Source: Palaemon carinicauda (taxonomy: Eukaryota > Arthropoda > Malacostraca > Decapoda > Palaemonidae). Taken from it: DNA of 64,000 nt. The notes under the pieces are model-generated. The model was not told the DNA's origin, ran no database searches, and saw nothing but the letters and a program-made list of their open reading frames with translations. Below, piece by piece: positions 23,977 to 36,085 of the stretch. A program made the position numbers and the translations under genes. The stretch is taken from contig NC_090766.1 in NCBI RefSeq assembly GCF_036898095.1, positions 38,199,471-38,263,470 on the forward strand, given 5' to 3'. Positions within the stretch are counted from its first letter, which is position 1. Every line of letters begins with the position of its first letter.

Positions 23977-25522
23977 CTGTCAACTCTGTTGCCCGACAGA
24001 ATTCTATGGAGGGATACGCCAGCTATCACAATACTAGAAGGGGGTGTACTTACCAGCGCCACCTGTGGCCAGGTACTCAAGTACTTCTTGTTGACACCTC
24101 CTCAATTATTCCTCTGTCGTGCTTCCGGCAAGACGTTCTGGGATACGCTTATGTTCTTGGAGTATTTTCACGACTTTGGTGAAGTATTTCTCTTTGATTT
24201 CGGCTGTCGCTTTACTGGAAACTTCTATTTTAGCTTAGTTAGCTTTTGGAATTAATTTGATTAATTTTGGTGACGAAGAGAGTATGAACTCTCGTTCACC
24301 TTTCAATGGCCGACCCTTCCCTTAGACGGAAGTGTTGGTGTCTAAGAGAGTATAGACTCTTTTTCTTAATTTATTTTATATCTCTCCGCCTCTTATAGGC
24401 CTCTTCGATTAACTTCCTTTTATTATAAACTTATTAAAATTAATTTTTATATTTGTTTATATTCGACCTTCCTAATAGTAGGCGGTCTTTTCTTGGTACC
24501 GAAGTTAATTATCGTGAGCCCGTCATTTCGGTTTTACCTGTTAACATATTATGCTATTTTAAGGTCTTTGAAAGAATTTCTTTGATAGTCTCGTACTTTT
24601 TCAAAGTTGAACTAACGTTTTGTTTGTCTCGGCAGTTGTTGACGTTCAGAACGTTTCAACTTGCACTCTATCGTTACGATAGAGAAAGAATGTTCACGGT
24701 TTCACATTGCAGTAAGAGTAACCGTGTCTAGCGTTTTGTTCATTCTTTCTTAACTTAATGGTTTTGATCCTAATAAGGAACTTTTCTTTTTGGGAAATAT
24801 TTCAGTTTTTTCCTTTAACAATAATATGTTTTAACGATATATATGATTGGGCTCTTCTCTCAGGTTCTAAGTCAAGAGAGAGAGAGAGAGAGAGAGATAG
24901 AGACGGAGGGAGAAAGAGGATAAACGTTTCCCTCAAGCCTGCCAGGCGTACGAGTAACGTCGTTATCGTTTTGCTCTTATCCCTAGTCTCTTTAGGGGAA
25001 GAAACTAAACGTTTCTAGAGTGATCTAGTGTTTAGTCTCTTTCCAGCCACTGAATTTTCTTTCATTAGATTTTTCTGTTACATTGTAATTCTGTTTTCGC
25101 AATTACTAACTTTTGAGAAGGATAGAATTGCGTGTTTCAGGTACAAACCACTTAAAGTTTCGAGTTCAGTGAAATAAGTGCAAACAGAAATCAAAGTGAT
25201 AAGTGATTAGCGCAAAGTATGTCAGTGTTATGCGTGAGGGTACTTTTGTGCGCGCCAGTCGTCCTCCCAGTCCGGGACCTCTTGCAAGCTCCCAAGCCCA
25301 GGGGAGAAGCAATGTCGAAGGATTAAAGGGTTCGGCAGGCCTTGATCGGCGCACAGAAGTATCCTCGGTGGTTGTGGGCGTGTCTTACCGAGACCGTCAC
25401 TCCCACCCTCAGACGATTGAGCCCTTATTTTGCTCGTCTGCAGAAGAGATTTAGAGGAGAAAATATAGGCAGAGTAACGCTGGTCTCAGGTCTCAAGACC
25501 TCTTAAACGTAAGTCCAGACCT

Positions 25523-26662
25523 ATGCCAGACGTACGAAGTAAAGTTCAACAACCCGGATGCAGTCATTGGGTTAGCTCTGACTCTCCTCAGTCATCAGTT
25601 TGTCGGGCTGAGAGTGCGCCTACACTCCCCCCGCCTATGCTCGCTCCACCTGATCGCAGTACCACCTGCCAGGCGTACGATGTTGTGGACTCTACTACAG
25701 TCCATGCAAGCACAGCTTTCGGACCTGATGCGTGAGTGTCGTGCTGAGAGTGTTGCACCTCCTCCTCCTCCTGCACCGGTGGTGCACCAACCGCCTGCAC
25801 CCGTTCAGCCTGTGCTGCACCCGCCTGCACCGGTGGTGCACCAACCGGCTGCACCCGTTCAGCCTGTGCTGCACCCGCCTGCACTCGCTGCACCCAGTCG
25901 CAGCACCATCTGCCAGGCGTACGATGTTGTGGACTCTACTACAGTCCATGCAAGCACAGCTTTCGGACCTGTTGCGTGAGTGTCGGGCTGAGAGTGTTGC
26001 ACCTCCACCTGCACCCTTTCAGCCTGTGCTCAACCCGCCTGCACTCGCTGCACCCAGTCGCAGCCCCATCTGCCAGGCGTACGATGTTGTGGACTCTACT
26101 ACAGTCCATGCAAGCACAGCTTTCGGACCTGTTGCGTGAGTGTCGGGCTGAGAGTGTTGCACCTCCACCTGCACCCGTTCAGCCTGTGCTCAACCCGCCT
26201 GCACTCGCTGCACCCAGTCGCAGCACCATCTGCCAGGCGTACGATGTTGAACCTCTTTCTGTGTTCGCTGTTCCCAGTGTTGTTCAGCCTCAGCCTTCTT
26301 TAAGGCAACCTTTGGTTTGGGATCAGGAGGATTACTCCACTCTTCCTCCTCCTCCCCTGGCTGCTCCACCGGTGGTGCAACTCTCGGTGGAGGTACAACC
26401 TCTTCCACCTGTGAGTCAGTCTCCTCAGCTGCTGCACCGAGCTCAACCCGTGCACCCTGATCCTGCGCCTCAGACACCTCTGCTTGCGGGAACTTTACCT
26501 TGTTCTGCGCAACCTCGGTCTCTTCACGCTCCACTCATACCACAGGAACAGGAACTTTCTGCACCTTCCACTGTTGTTGTTCCAGCTCGTTCTGACTCTG
26601 CTGTTCAGCATACCTTACCTCCATTTTCAAACCATGGCAAAAATATGAATCATGAGTTATGA
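25523..26662 (+). pseudogene. Proline-rich gag-like region, unit E
   Basis: Translations match unit A. The 160-bp repeats lie at 25668-26249. Confidence 0.5.
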
Positions 26663-26778
26663 ATGTAAGGTAAACATTATGTTGATTTTTAAACCCCATG
26701 CAAGCATGCATAAAGCACTCTAGCACTGGTCATGGAATTTCTGAGAATGTTAAACGCCATGCACACGCTCTGCTTTCC

Positions 26779-26970
26779 TTACAGCAGGCTCTGCTTACAG
26801 CAGGCTCTGCTTACTACATGCTCAGCATTCAGCATGCTCTGCATTCAGCATGCTCTGCATACAACATGCTCTGCATACAGCATGCTCTGCATTCAGCATG
26901 CTCTGCATACAACATGCTCTTCATACAGCATGCTCTGCATACAGCATACTCTGCATTCATCATACTCTGC
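26779..26970 (+). repeat. 16-bp minisatellite, 12 units (unit E)
   Basis: Same 12-unit order as unit A. Confidence 0.92.
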
Positions 26971-27523
26971 ATACCTTACCGCATGCTTCTCAACATATCT
27001 TGGGTTGTTGCCAACTCACTAGACTGTCAAGCAGTTTCATAACGTTGCCTTCTAGTCTGCTGCTTTTGCACCAGTGAACCCTCACTCAGAGAACTTAGCT
27101 TTTCTAGGATAAGGTCCCTGTAGATGAGAAAGTTCTTTTCTCCCTCCTTCTGATATTCCCTTGAGGACTCTGTCATTTGGAGGGAGCCTTTAGCTGCATA
27201 ACCTCTTATGGACTTTTATTTAAGCATAACATGCTTACAGGGAAGGTAATGGTTCCACTTCAGCCGCTAATCCCGTCTGTTACCACACCTGCTCCCATAG
27301 ACCTTGAGCTGTGTTGCATGACATGCAGTCCAAGCTTAGTCCTTGTTAGAGGATTTTTTGTTTACGGAGTCAATGTGTCACGGGGAAGACGTTCAACAAC
27401 CAACAGAAGGGACTTGTTGTGACGCAGTGCGGCTACCTCAGCAACCCGTTAAGGAGTTGTCTGTACGACCCAGATAGTCTAGACAGATTCGGGTTGTCAC
27501 TGTACTTCCTCGCTTGCCCATGA

Positions 27524-28701
27524 TTGACAGTTTACAGACTGTGCAGCAGTATCATGATCTTGTGTCCGGCTCCGTCAGACGACTGGCTTTTAAGAGCTCC
27601 CACAAGTCGTCGCTGTCTGGAGATTTTCAAATGGACTATGGTTCTGACCAAGGAACTGGGTCTCCTGGTCAATTTTGAGGAGTCTCAGCTAGTTCCATCC
27701 CAGACCATTGTTTCCTTGGGTATGGATCTTCAGAGTCGAGCTTTTCGGACTTGTCCGTCGGCCCCAAGGATCTTCCAAGCCCTAGAATGCATCCAGAGCA
27801 TGCTGAGAAGGAACCGATGCTTAGTCAGGCAGGGGATGAGTCTAACAGGGACACTTTCATCGCTGGCCCTGTTCATCGAGTTAGGGAGACTCCACCTCCG
27901 CCCCCTTCAGTATCATCTAGCTGCTCACTGGATAAAGGACATGACGCTAGAGACGGGCTCAGTTCCTGTTTCCGAAGAGATGAGGTCTACTCTAACGTGG
28001 TGGAAGAACAGCATTCTTCTCAAGGAAGGTCTACCTTTGGCTGTTCAGACCCCCGACCACCGTCTCTTCTCGGACGCATCGGACACGGGCTGGGGTGCGA
28101 CACTGGACGGACAGGAATGCTCGGGAACATGGAATCAGGAGCAAAGGACACTTCACATCTATTGCAAGGAGTTGTTGGCAGTTCATCTGGCCTTGATAAA
28201 CTTCAAGTCCCTCCAGCTTAACAAGGTGGTGGAGGTGAACTCCGACTACACCACAGCCTTGGCTTACATCTCCAAGCAGAGAGGGACTCATTCGAGGAAG
28301 TTGTTCAAGATCGCAAGGGACCTCCTCATTTGGTCAAAGATCGAAAGCTCACGCTGGTAACGAGGCTCATTCAGGGCGATATGAATGTCATGGCAGATCG
28401 CCTCAGCCGTAAGGGTCAGGTCTTCCCCACAGAGTGGACCCTTCACAAGAATGTTTGCAGCAGACTTTGGGCCCTGTGGGGTCAGCCAACCATAGTTCTA
28501 TTCGCTACCTCGATGACCAAGAAGCTCCTCTTGTATTGTTCTCCGATTCCAGACCCAGCAGCAGTTCGCGTGGATGCCTTTCTGCTGGATTGGTCCCATC
28601 TCAACCTGTATGCATTCCCGCCGTTCAAGATTGTCAACAGGGTACTTCAGAAGTTCGCCTCTCACAAAGGGACACGGTTGACGTTGGTTGCTCCCCTCTG
28701 A
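27524..28701 (+). pseudogene. RT C-terminal remnant and RNase H, unit E
   Basis: Frames 27524-28360 and 28330-28701, identical translation and lesions to the other units. Confidence 0.85.
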
Positions 28702-29909
28702 CCCGCGAGAGAAGGGTTCACCGAGGTACTGCAATGGCTGGTCGACGTTCCCAGGACTCTTCCTCCTAGAGTGGACCTTCTGCGTCAACCTCACGTAAAG
28801 AAGGTACACCCAAACCTCCACGCTCTTCGTCTGACTGCCTTCAGACTATCGAAAGTCTCTCAAGAACTAGAGGCTTTTCGAAGGAGGCAGCCAGAACGAT
28901 TGCCAGAGCAAGGACGACATCCACTCTCAGAGTCTATCAGTCTTAATGGGAAGTCTTCCGAAGCTGGTGCAAGGCCAATGCAGTTTTCCTCAACCAGTAC
29001 CACTGTAACCCAGATTGCTGACTTCCTGTTACATCTAAGGAACGTAAAATCCCTATCAGCTCCTTCGATCAAGGGTTACAGAAGTATGTTGGCAGCGGTT
29101 TTCCGCCACAGAGGCTTGGATCTTTCCTCCAACAAAGATCTACAGGACCTCCTTAGGTCTTTTGAGACCTCAAAGGAACGTCGGTTGTCCACTCCAGGCT
29201 GGAATCTAGACGTGGTCCTAAGGTTCCTAATGTCATCAGGATTTGAACCGTTCCAATCAGCCTCTTTTAAGGACCTCACATTAGAAACTCTTTTCCTCGT
29301 GTGCTTAGCAACAGGTAAAAGAGTAAGTGAGATCCACGCCTTCAGCAGGAACATAGGTTTCACATCTGAAACGGCTACATGTTCCTTGCGGCTCGGTTTT
29401 TTTTTGGCTAAAACGAGCTTCCTTCCCGTCCTTGCCCTAAGTCGTTCGAGATCCCAAGCCTGTCCAACATGGTGGGGAACGAACTAGAGAGAGTACTTTG
29501 CCCTGTTAGAGCTCTTAAGTACTATCTAAGAAGGTCAAAACCATTACGAGGACAATCAGAAGCCTTATGGTGTGCTATCAAGAAGCCTTCTCTACCAATG
29601 TCTAAGAACTCAGTTTCTTACTACATCAGGCTTCTGATTAGAGAAGCAAATTCTCATCTGAAGGAAGAAGACCTTGCTTTGCTGAAGGTAAGGACACATG
29701 AAGTGAGAGCTGTGGCTACTTCAGTGGCCTTCAAACAGAACCGTTCTCTGCAGAGTGTTATGGATGCAACCTATTGGAGAAACAAGTCAGTGTTCGCATC
29801 ATTCCATCTCAAAGATGTCCAGTCTCTTTACGAGTACTGCTACACCCTGGGTCCATTCGTAACAACGAATGCAGTAGTAGGCGAGGGCTCAGCCACTACA
29901 TTCCCATAA
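28702..29909 (+). pseudogene. Tyrosine recombinase remnant, unit E
   Basis: Frames 28771-29487 and 29469-29909. A T-to-G change in the homopolymer gives RLGFFLAKT instead of RLVFFLAKT. His at the tyrosine position (nt 29805-29807). Confidence 0.85.
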
Positions 29910-30332
29910 TTCCATAACTTTTTAACCTTTCTCTTGAATACTTTTTATGGGTTGTTCGGTCGGCTAAGAAGCCTTCCACATCCTTGTTGATTTGGCGGGT
30001 GGTCAATTCTTTCTTGAGAAGCGCCGAGGTTAAAGGTTGTGATGAGGTCCTTTAGTATGGGTTGCAGCCCTGTATACTTTAGCACCTTTGGGTTGATTCA
30101 GCCTCCAAGAGGAACGCTGCGCTCAGTAAGGAAGACGAACTTAAAAAAGAGACAGAGTAACGGTTCAATTCGACTTCCTTACCAGGTACTTATTATTTCA
30201 TTGTTATTTGAGATAACTGTTATATGAAATATGGGATACTTAGCTATCCTTTAATCTTGTACACTGGTTTTCACCCACCCCCCTGGGTGTGAATCAGCTA
30301 CATGATTATCGGGTAAGTTTAATATTGAAAAA

Positions 30333-30356
30333 TGTTATTTTTATTAGTAAAATAAA
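30333..30356 (+). repeat. 24-bp core between unit E and mini-element 1
   Basis: TG, TTATTTT, TATTAGT, AAAATAA, A in the same orientation as within the array, here joining a large unit to a mini-element of opposite orientation. Confidence 0.85.
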
Positions 30357-30600
30357 TTTTTGAATATACTTACCCGATAATCATGATTTAATTGACCCTC
30401 CCTTCCTCCCCATAGAGAACCAGTGGGACCGAGGAATAATTGAGGAGGTGTCAACAAGAAGTACTTGAGTACCTGGCCACAGGTGGCGCTGGTAAGTACA
30501 CCCCCTTCTAGTATTGTGATAGCTGGCGTATCCCTCCATAGAATTCTGTCGGGCAACAGAGTTGACAGCTACATGATTATCGGGTAAGTATATTCAAAAA
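30357..30600 (-). mobile_element. Family 1 mini-element 1 (244 bp, inverted)
   Basis: Bounded by inverted arms TTTTTGAATATACTTACCCG and its complement. Read on the minus strand, its first 170 bp or so match the left end of the large unit (GTAGCTGTCAACTCTGTTGC through CCTCAATTATTCCT). It then switches to about 70 bp of private sequence (CGGTCCCACTGG...). No coding capacity; the 70-codon minus frame is the shared leader. It is either a non-autonomous relative or the right inverted terminal repeat of the array. Confidence 0.88.
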
Positions 30601-30624
30601 TTTATTTTACTAATAAAAATAACA

Positions 30625-30868
30625 TTTTTGAATATACTTACCCGATAATCATGATTTAATTGACCCTCCCTTCCTCCCCATAGAGAACCAGTGGGACCGA
30701 GGAATAATTGAGGAGGTGTCAACAAGAAGTACTTGAGTACCTGGCCACAGGTGGCGCTGGTAAGTACACCCCCTTCTAGTATTGTGATAGCTGGCGTATC
30801 CCTCCATAGAATTCTGTCGGGCAACAGAGTTGACAGCTACATGATTATCGGGTAAGTATATTCAAAAA
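30625..30868 (-). mobile_element. Family 1 mini-element 2 (244 bp, inverted)
   Basis: Tandem copy of mini-element 1 at a 268-bp period, apparently identical. The core between the two (30601-30624) is in the reverse orientation, with centre ACTAATA. Confidence 0.88.
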
Positions 30869-30892
30869 TTTATTTTACTAATAAAAATAACA
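30869..30892 (-). repeat. 24-bp core at right boundary of the array
   Basis: Reverse-oriented core followed directly by non-repeat sequence (TGTTACGAG...). It marks the right end of the inserted array. Confidence 0.82.
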
Positions 30893-31149
30893 TGTTACGA
30901 GTTTAATACGTTCTTGGAGCGAGCCTGCAACCTAAAATGCTCATATCCTAAAACAAAGGTCATTCACCTGATTTATTCCACATGTCCATGAATACACATG
31001 CAGTATACATTACAGTAATTTTTAAAGGTTTTGTAATGGTAATCGTAAAAATTACAACTGCTAACATTAGAAATTAATAGAAAATAATTCATAGTAAAAG
31101 AGAGAAATCGTATTGATAAAATAACGGACACTTTATCTTTGAGGAGAGT

Positions 31150-31310
31150 TGTGGCCTGGGAGGAGGATGAGAGAAAATCTCCATCCATGGAAGAGAAGGA
31201 ATCTCCTCCAAGGAGGAGGAAGAATCCTCCTCCATGGAGGAGAAAGAATCCCCCTCCATGGAGTGAGGAGGAATCCTCCTCCATAGAGGGAGAGGGAATT
31301 TCCCTTGCTG
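31150..31310. repeat. Palindromic GGAGGA/TCCTCC block
   Basis: Degenerate repeats of GAATCCTCCTCCATGGAGG type. The core TCCTCCATGGAGGA is self-complementary, so both strands give repetitive frames (minus frame 30973-31353, Gly/Ser/Phe-rich). These frames are best read as a by-product of the repeat. Confidence 0.7.
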
Positions 31311-32562
31311 AGAACTCCTGGTAAAGTATGTGGAGTTCTTTTTCGAACGACATTTACTTTCATTAACTGGATACGTGGTCTATTTTTTTTATATCATACA
31401 TTCAGTTTTAACAAGGAACTTATCTATAGATGATTCCATTTTCCTTTTCTTTAAAATGGAAGGAAAATGAGACTTTACATTGTTGGTAAATAGATTTGTT
31501 GCTCAGCCTGCTAAAGCCTTACCTGGGTGATGTTTCTACAAAATTTTGCAGGATTTCCCACATCCTTAACATCTCCCTAATATAACTTTACAAGAGAGAT
31601 TTGTGACTCTCCCTCTTCCTCCGTAGATGGAATCTCCTTTGCTTTCTGTTGATGCTGCACCTTATGTATCTCCAATACCATTGCTTTTTCATAAAAAATG
31701 TGTGGTAATTGTATCACTTGCTAAGTGCTTTTTATCAATCCAGATAAGCTGAAACGTTTCAGTGTTAAGCACATGGTGCTGTTTCTTCTCAGTGTTGGTG
31801 CCCATTTTGTAACGGTAATTGAATAGATATCGGCTTTTTTGTTCAGAATGCTAACTGCACCAGTCAATAATGCTGTACAATTGCAAAATTATGGCCGGTA
31901 TACTGTACACATACAGTATCTAGTTCATGCTTCGGTATTTTTTACTTCTACTGTAATAGATCTTCTTACCATCTTTCTACATCATCGTGGTGTCCAATGT
32001 CACAATACTCTTAACTTTATATTGCTGCACAAAATGCCTTTATGGTGAACAATAGTGATCACAACTCAACAAAGAACAGTTCCAAGGACGCTTGTATGAG
32101 ATGATGCTTCTACGATTAAGGCTTTTAGCAAGAGGGGTCACTAGCGAATGCGAGACAAAATTGTGTAAAAATCATGCGAACAGAGCGTGAGTGTCGTATA
32201 GACATCTCGTGAATAATTTCTGGGCATCGTGTGGTTAGTTTTGTTAGTAGTTGTCCAAAAAAAAATTACCCAGATGATGAAAAATTTTTACTCTCAAACT
32301 GATGCAATTCTTATTTGTCAGTTCAAATTTGTATGCTATTATTCAAAGTTAGACTACTCGTAACCTGAGGTACTACTGTACTATATGTCGTTAATAAACG
32401 GAGCAGGAAATTTTTTATGACATACAAGTCCTATTCTATGCTGCATAAACTTATACACTAACAAAGAATATGGATATTTTAAAGACATTACTGTACCTAA
32501 AAATGCTAAGATCCAAGGCCGGAGTGCATTGATAATCATGGTGCAAATTGAAAAATTTGAGG

Positions 32563-32875
32563 AGACATGATGTCCAGAGATGAGGCCTCAAAGATTGAGA
32601 TGATTCAGACAGATAAGGAATAGCCAGTCATGAGAAAAGTGAAAATGGCAAAAGCAGGAAATTTGCGGAGATGTGATGTCCAGAGGTTAGGTCTCAAATA
32701 TTGAGATGATTCAAACAAATAAAAAGCAGCTAGTCATGAAAGAAGTGAATATGGCAGAAACAGGAAATTATGGAAGTGGTGTCCTGAGGTTAGGTCTCCA
32801 AGATTGATATGATTCATACAAATAAGGAGCAGTCAGTCATGAGAGAAGTGAATATGGCAGAAGCAGGACAATTAC
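32563..32875 (+). repeat. About 105-bp tandem repeat, three units
   Basis: The TGTCCAGAG motif starts at 32571 and 32677, with the diverged TGTCCTGAG at 32780, giving periods of 106 and 103 bp. Each unit includes TTGAGATGATTCA-like and GTCATGAGA-like segments. Moderately diverged, so older than the retroelement array. Confidence 0.8.
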
Positions 32876-33753
32876 TATAAGGAAACCCCACAATGACAAG
32901 GATAAAAGGTCCTGTATTCAACCTAGAACTGATGAGCATTCAGCAAGTAGTTATGGGAAGATGCCATGCTTACAGATATGTGTGAGTCATCCACAAGTAA
33001 GTGTTTGCTATTTACCACATAAGTTATTTTGATTTAGAGGATAAACAAAATGCACTTAGGGTACTTTGGATTCTTAGGAGTGTATTGTCTAGAAATATTT
33101 TATGCTGCACTGTTATATTTAATTCTTGTTTGCAATTTCTGTCCACAAAAAGCATCCTTACTAGTAGCATCTGTAGGCTCTGTGCAGTTACTTATATGTT
33201 AAAAGCTAACAAAGCAAAAGAAGAAGGGCTTTTTTTATGAGCAAGATTCCATTTAATATAGATTTAAAAGTGAGTCTTAATCTATTCTTCACTTTTTGAT
33301 GTGACTGTACAGTATTCAGAATTTTGGAAAACTAGTCCTCTGCAACTGTGTTCAAGTTTAATTTATATGTACTATATTAAATTTGATCTATACTTAATTT
33401 TTTTGACATTTTTCTTCTAACATTTTATTCAATCTACAATAGTGTAAAATCTACTCAAGAGTATCTCATCTATAATAGGATTCCTTATCATTCAAATCTA
33501 GGCTAATCTATTGTAGCTCTATTGAATCTCAATGAATTTGTTCCCATGTGTATACAAACCTTTTGTCTATTATAATAGGGAAGCATCTTTAGTGCCCTTT
33601 GAATAGCCATTGAGTTGTTAATGAGATAACTAGTTAATAACAGTTGGCACCAAGCTAAGTCCCGCCCACCTGCCTGTCACAGAATAGCCACTTTCATCGT
33701 TAGCTGTGGTAGGCACAGACTTGCGGCTGTGTTTATCTCTCGACTATTGGGTA

Positions 33754-34506
33754 TTTGTTCCGTAACTGGAATACAAACCACGCTATTTATTAGGGGTTAT
33801 ACTTTCGGCGGAGCTGAAATGACGAGCCATTAAAATTTAGTGATGGTTTACTACTCACTCCGCTAGTTAGCGGGGGTAGGGGGGGGGGGGGTTAACTTGC
33901 TACCACTCCGGTTCACACACCTGTGAATCTGTGATTTAGTCACTTTACTTTTGGCTCGGATCGAGAGCGGTTGTTTCCTCTCTCCCTCCTCGCCTATTCT
34001 GGACTGCCATTAATTTTTGTCTTTTAACTTACTTTTTCTTATACTTTTATATATAGCCTATGAAAACGTTCTTTATGTTTATGTATATATATATATGTGT
34101 GTTTAGAAATGTGATAAGTTTCCTTTTCAGTGTTTGTGCTGTGTGTGTGATACATATACGACAACGACGCTTGCGTAAATTAGCAAGGCCAGCATAGTTA
34201 CACTTCGTGGGGAACGACCTCTCCCTCTCTGGTCCATCGGTCTTCCCTTCGGCATATAACCGTTAACTCTGCCGCCGCAGGGGAATCGTCATCGCCTGGA
34301 CCCTCTTCATTCAACTACTGTCTTCGCCTTTTTCTTTTTTTCCTACGGAAAACATGGATTTCTGAGCAAAGGGAATGTGGCCTCTCAAAGTTTGACTACG
34401 GTCTTTCTCGTCTCGAGGTCGTTCACCTTTACAACAACAGTGTACTATTGGGAAAGCTCCTTTCCCGTGCGCGGGTTAGGTTGCTCTTCCGATTGTTGGT
34501 CTCAAT
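33754..34506 (+). mobile_element. Family 2 DIRS-like fragment J, left part
   Basis: Begins TTTGTTCCGTAACTGG and continues through the family 2 left end (CTTTCGGCGGAGCTGAAATG, TAGTTAGCGGGGG, a long G-run near 33875) and leader (GTTTCCTTTTCAG, TTTGACTACGG, GAGGTCGTTCACC). It matches the leader of copy G. It is broken at 34506 by family 1 unit F and resumes at 41188. Confidence 0.8.
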
Positions 34507-36085
34507 TTTTTCAATATTAAACTTACCCGATAATCATGTAGCTGTCAACTCTGTTGCCCGACAGAATTCTATGGAGGGATACGCCAGCTATCACAATACT
34601 AGAAGGGGGTGTACTTACCAGCGCCACCTGTGGCCAGGTACTCAAGTACTTCTTGTTGACACCTCCTCAATTATTCCTCTGTCGTGCTTCTGACAAGACG
34701 TTCTGGGATACGCTTATGTTCTTGGAGTATTTTCACGACTTTGGTGAAGTATTTCTCTTTGATTTCGGCTGTCGCTTTACTGGAAACTTCTATTTTAGCT
34801 TAGTTAGCTTTTGGAATTAATTTGATTAATTTTGGTGACGAAGAGAGTATGAACTCTCGTTCACCTTTCAATGGCCGACCCTTCCCTTAGACGGAAGTGT
34901 TGGTGTCTAAGAGAGTATAGACTCTTTTTCTTAATTTATTTTATATCTCTCCGCCTCTTATAGGCCTCTTCGATTAACTTCCTTTTATTATAAACTTATT
35001 AAAATTAATTTTTATATTTGTTTATATTCGACCTTCCTAATAGTAGGCGGTCTTTTCTTGGTACCGAAGTTAATTATCGTGAGCCCGTCATTTCGGTTTT
35101 ACCTGTTAACATATTATGCTATTTTAAGGTCTTTGAAAGAATTTCTTTGATAGTCTCGTACTTTTTCAAAGTTGAACTAACGTTTTGTTTGTCTCGGCAG
35201 TTGTTGACGTTCAGAACGTTTCAACTTGCACTCTATCGTTACGATAGAGAAAGAATGTTCACGGTTTCACATTGCAGTAAGAGTAACCGTGTCTAGCGTT
35301 TTGTTCATTCTTTCTTAACTTAATGGTTTTGATCCTAATAAGGAACTTTTCTTTTTGGGAAATATTTCAGTTTTTTCCTTTAACAATAATATGTTTTAAC
35401 GATATATATGATTGGGCTCTTCTCTCAGGTTCTAAGTCAAGAGAGAGAGAGAGAGAGAGATAGAGACGGAGGGAGAAAGAGGATAAACGTTTCCCTCAAG
35501 CCTGCCAGGCGTACGAGTAACGTCGTTATCGTTTTGCTCTTATCCCTAGTCTCTTTAGGGGAAGAAACTAAACGTTTCTAGAGTGATCTAGTGTTTAGTC
35601 TCTTTCCAGCCACTGAATTTTCTTTCATTAGATTTTTCTGTTACATTGTAATTCTGTTTTCGCAATTACTAACTTTTGAGAAGGATAGAATTGCGTGTTT
35701 CAGGTACAAACCACTTAAAGTTTCGAGTTCAGTGAAATAAGTGCAAACAGAAATCAAAGTGATAAGTGATTAGCGCAAAGTATGTCAGTGTTATGCGTGA
35801 GGGTACTTTTGTGCGCGCCAGTCGTCCTCCCAGTCCGGGACCTCTTGCAAGCTCCCAAGCCCAGGGGAGAAGCAATGTCGAAGGATTAAAGGGTTCGGCA
35901 GGCCTTGATCGGCGCACAGAAGTATCCTCGGTGGTTGTGGGCGTGTCTTACCGAGACCGTCACTCCCACCCGCAGACGATTGAGCCCTTATTTTGCTCGT
36001 CTGCAGAAGAGATTTAGAGGAGAAAATATAGGCAGAGTAACGCTGGTCTCAGGTCTCAAGACCTCTTAAACGTAAGTCCAGACCT

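Larger units (their letters stand above)
23942..30332 (+). mobile_element. Family 1 DIRS-like unit E (last large unit of array)
   Basis: 6391 bp. 11 GA dinucleotides and CACCCTCAGACG near 25406, as in unit C; 12 minisatellite units; a private GGTTTTTTTTT (9 T after GG) in the YR. Its right arm (30298-30332) is followed by the usual core, then by an inverted mini-element in place of another large unit. Confidence 0.93.
1..30892 (+). repeat. Tandem array of DIRS-like family 1 units A-E plus two mini-elements
   Basis: Five head-to-tail units repeat with the landmark GTATAGACTC at 1, 6415, 12844, 17921 and 24350. Periods are 6414, 6429, 5077 (shortened by the N gap) and 6429 bp. By eye the units differ at only a handful of positions: one 16-bp minisatellite unit, homopolymer lengths, and a few substitutions. 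Each junction is a hairpin of 35-bp inverted arms around a 24-bp core. The array continues beyond the left edge of the window and ends on the right in two inverted 244-bp mini-elements. The near identity means recent amplification or strong homogenisation. Confidence 0.93.
30893..33753. other. Unassigned AT-rich region between insertions
   Basis: No supported gene. The longer frames (31839-32048, 33001-33240) are short, AT-driven and without domains. It contains a palindromic GGAGGA block and a roughly 105-bp tandem repeat, listed separately. The last 200 bp (33560-33753) carry a CATGTGTATACAAACC stretch loosely like a family 2 end. Confidence 0.6.

Noticed and set aside
1..30332. LTR retrotransposon array sharing direct LTRs
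   Set aside because: No direct LTRs, protease or integrase are visible; the recombinase is of tyrosine type and ends are inverted.
30973..31353. 126-codon minus-strand frame with HGGGFFLL repeats
   Set aside because: Derived from the palindromic GGAGGA block and AT-rich flank; no recognisable protein.
31839..33240. Short frames at 31839-32048 and 33001-33240 as host genes
   Set aside because: Under 80 codons, no domain, no splice-supported neighbours, AT-rich background.
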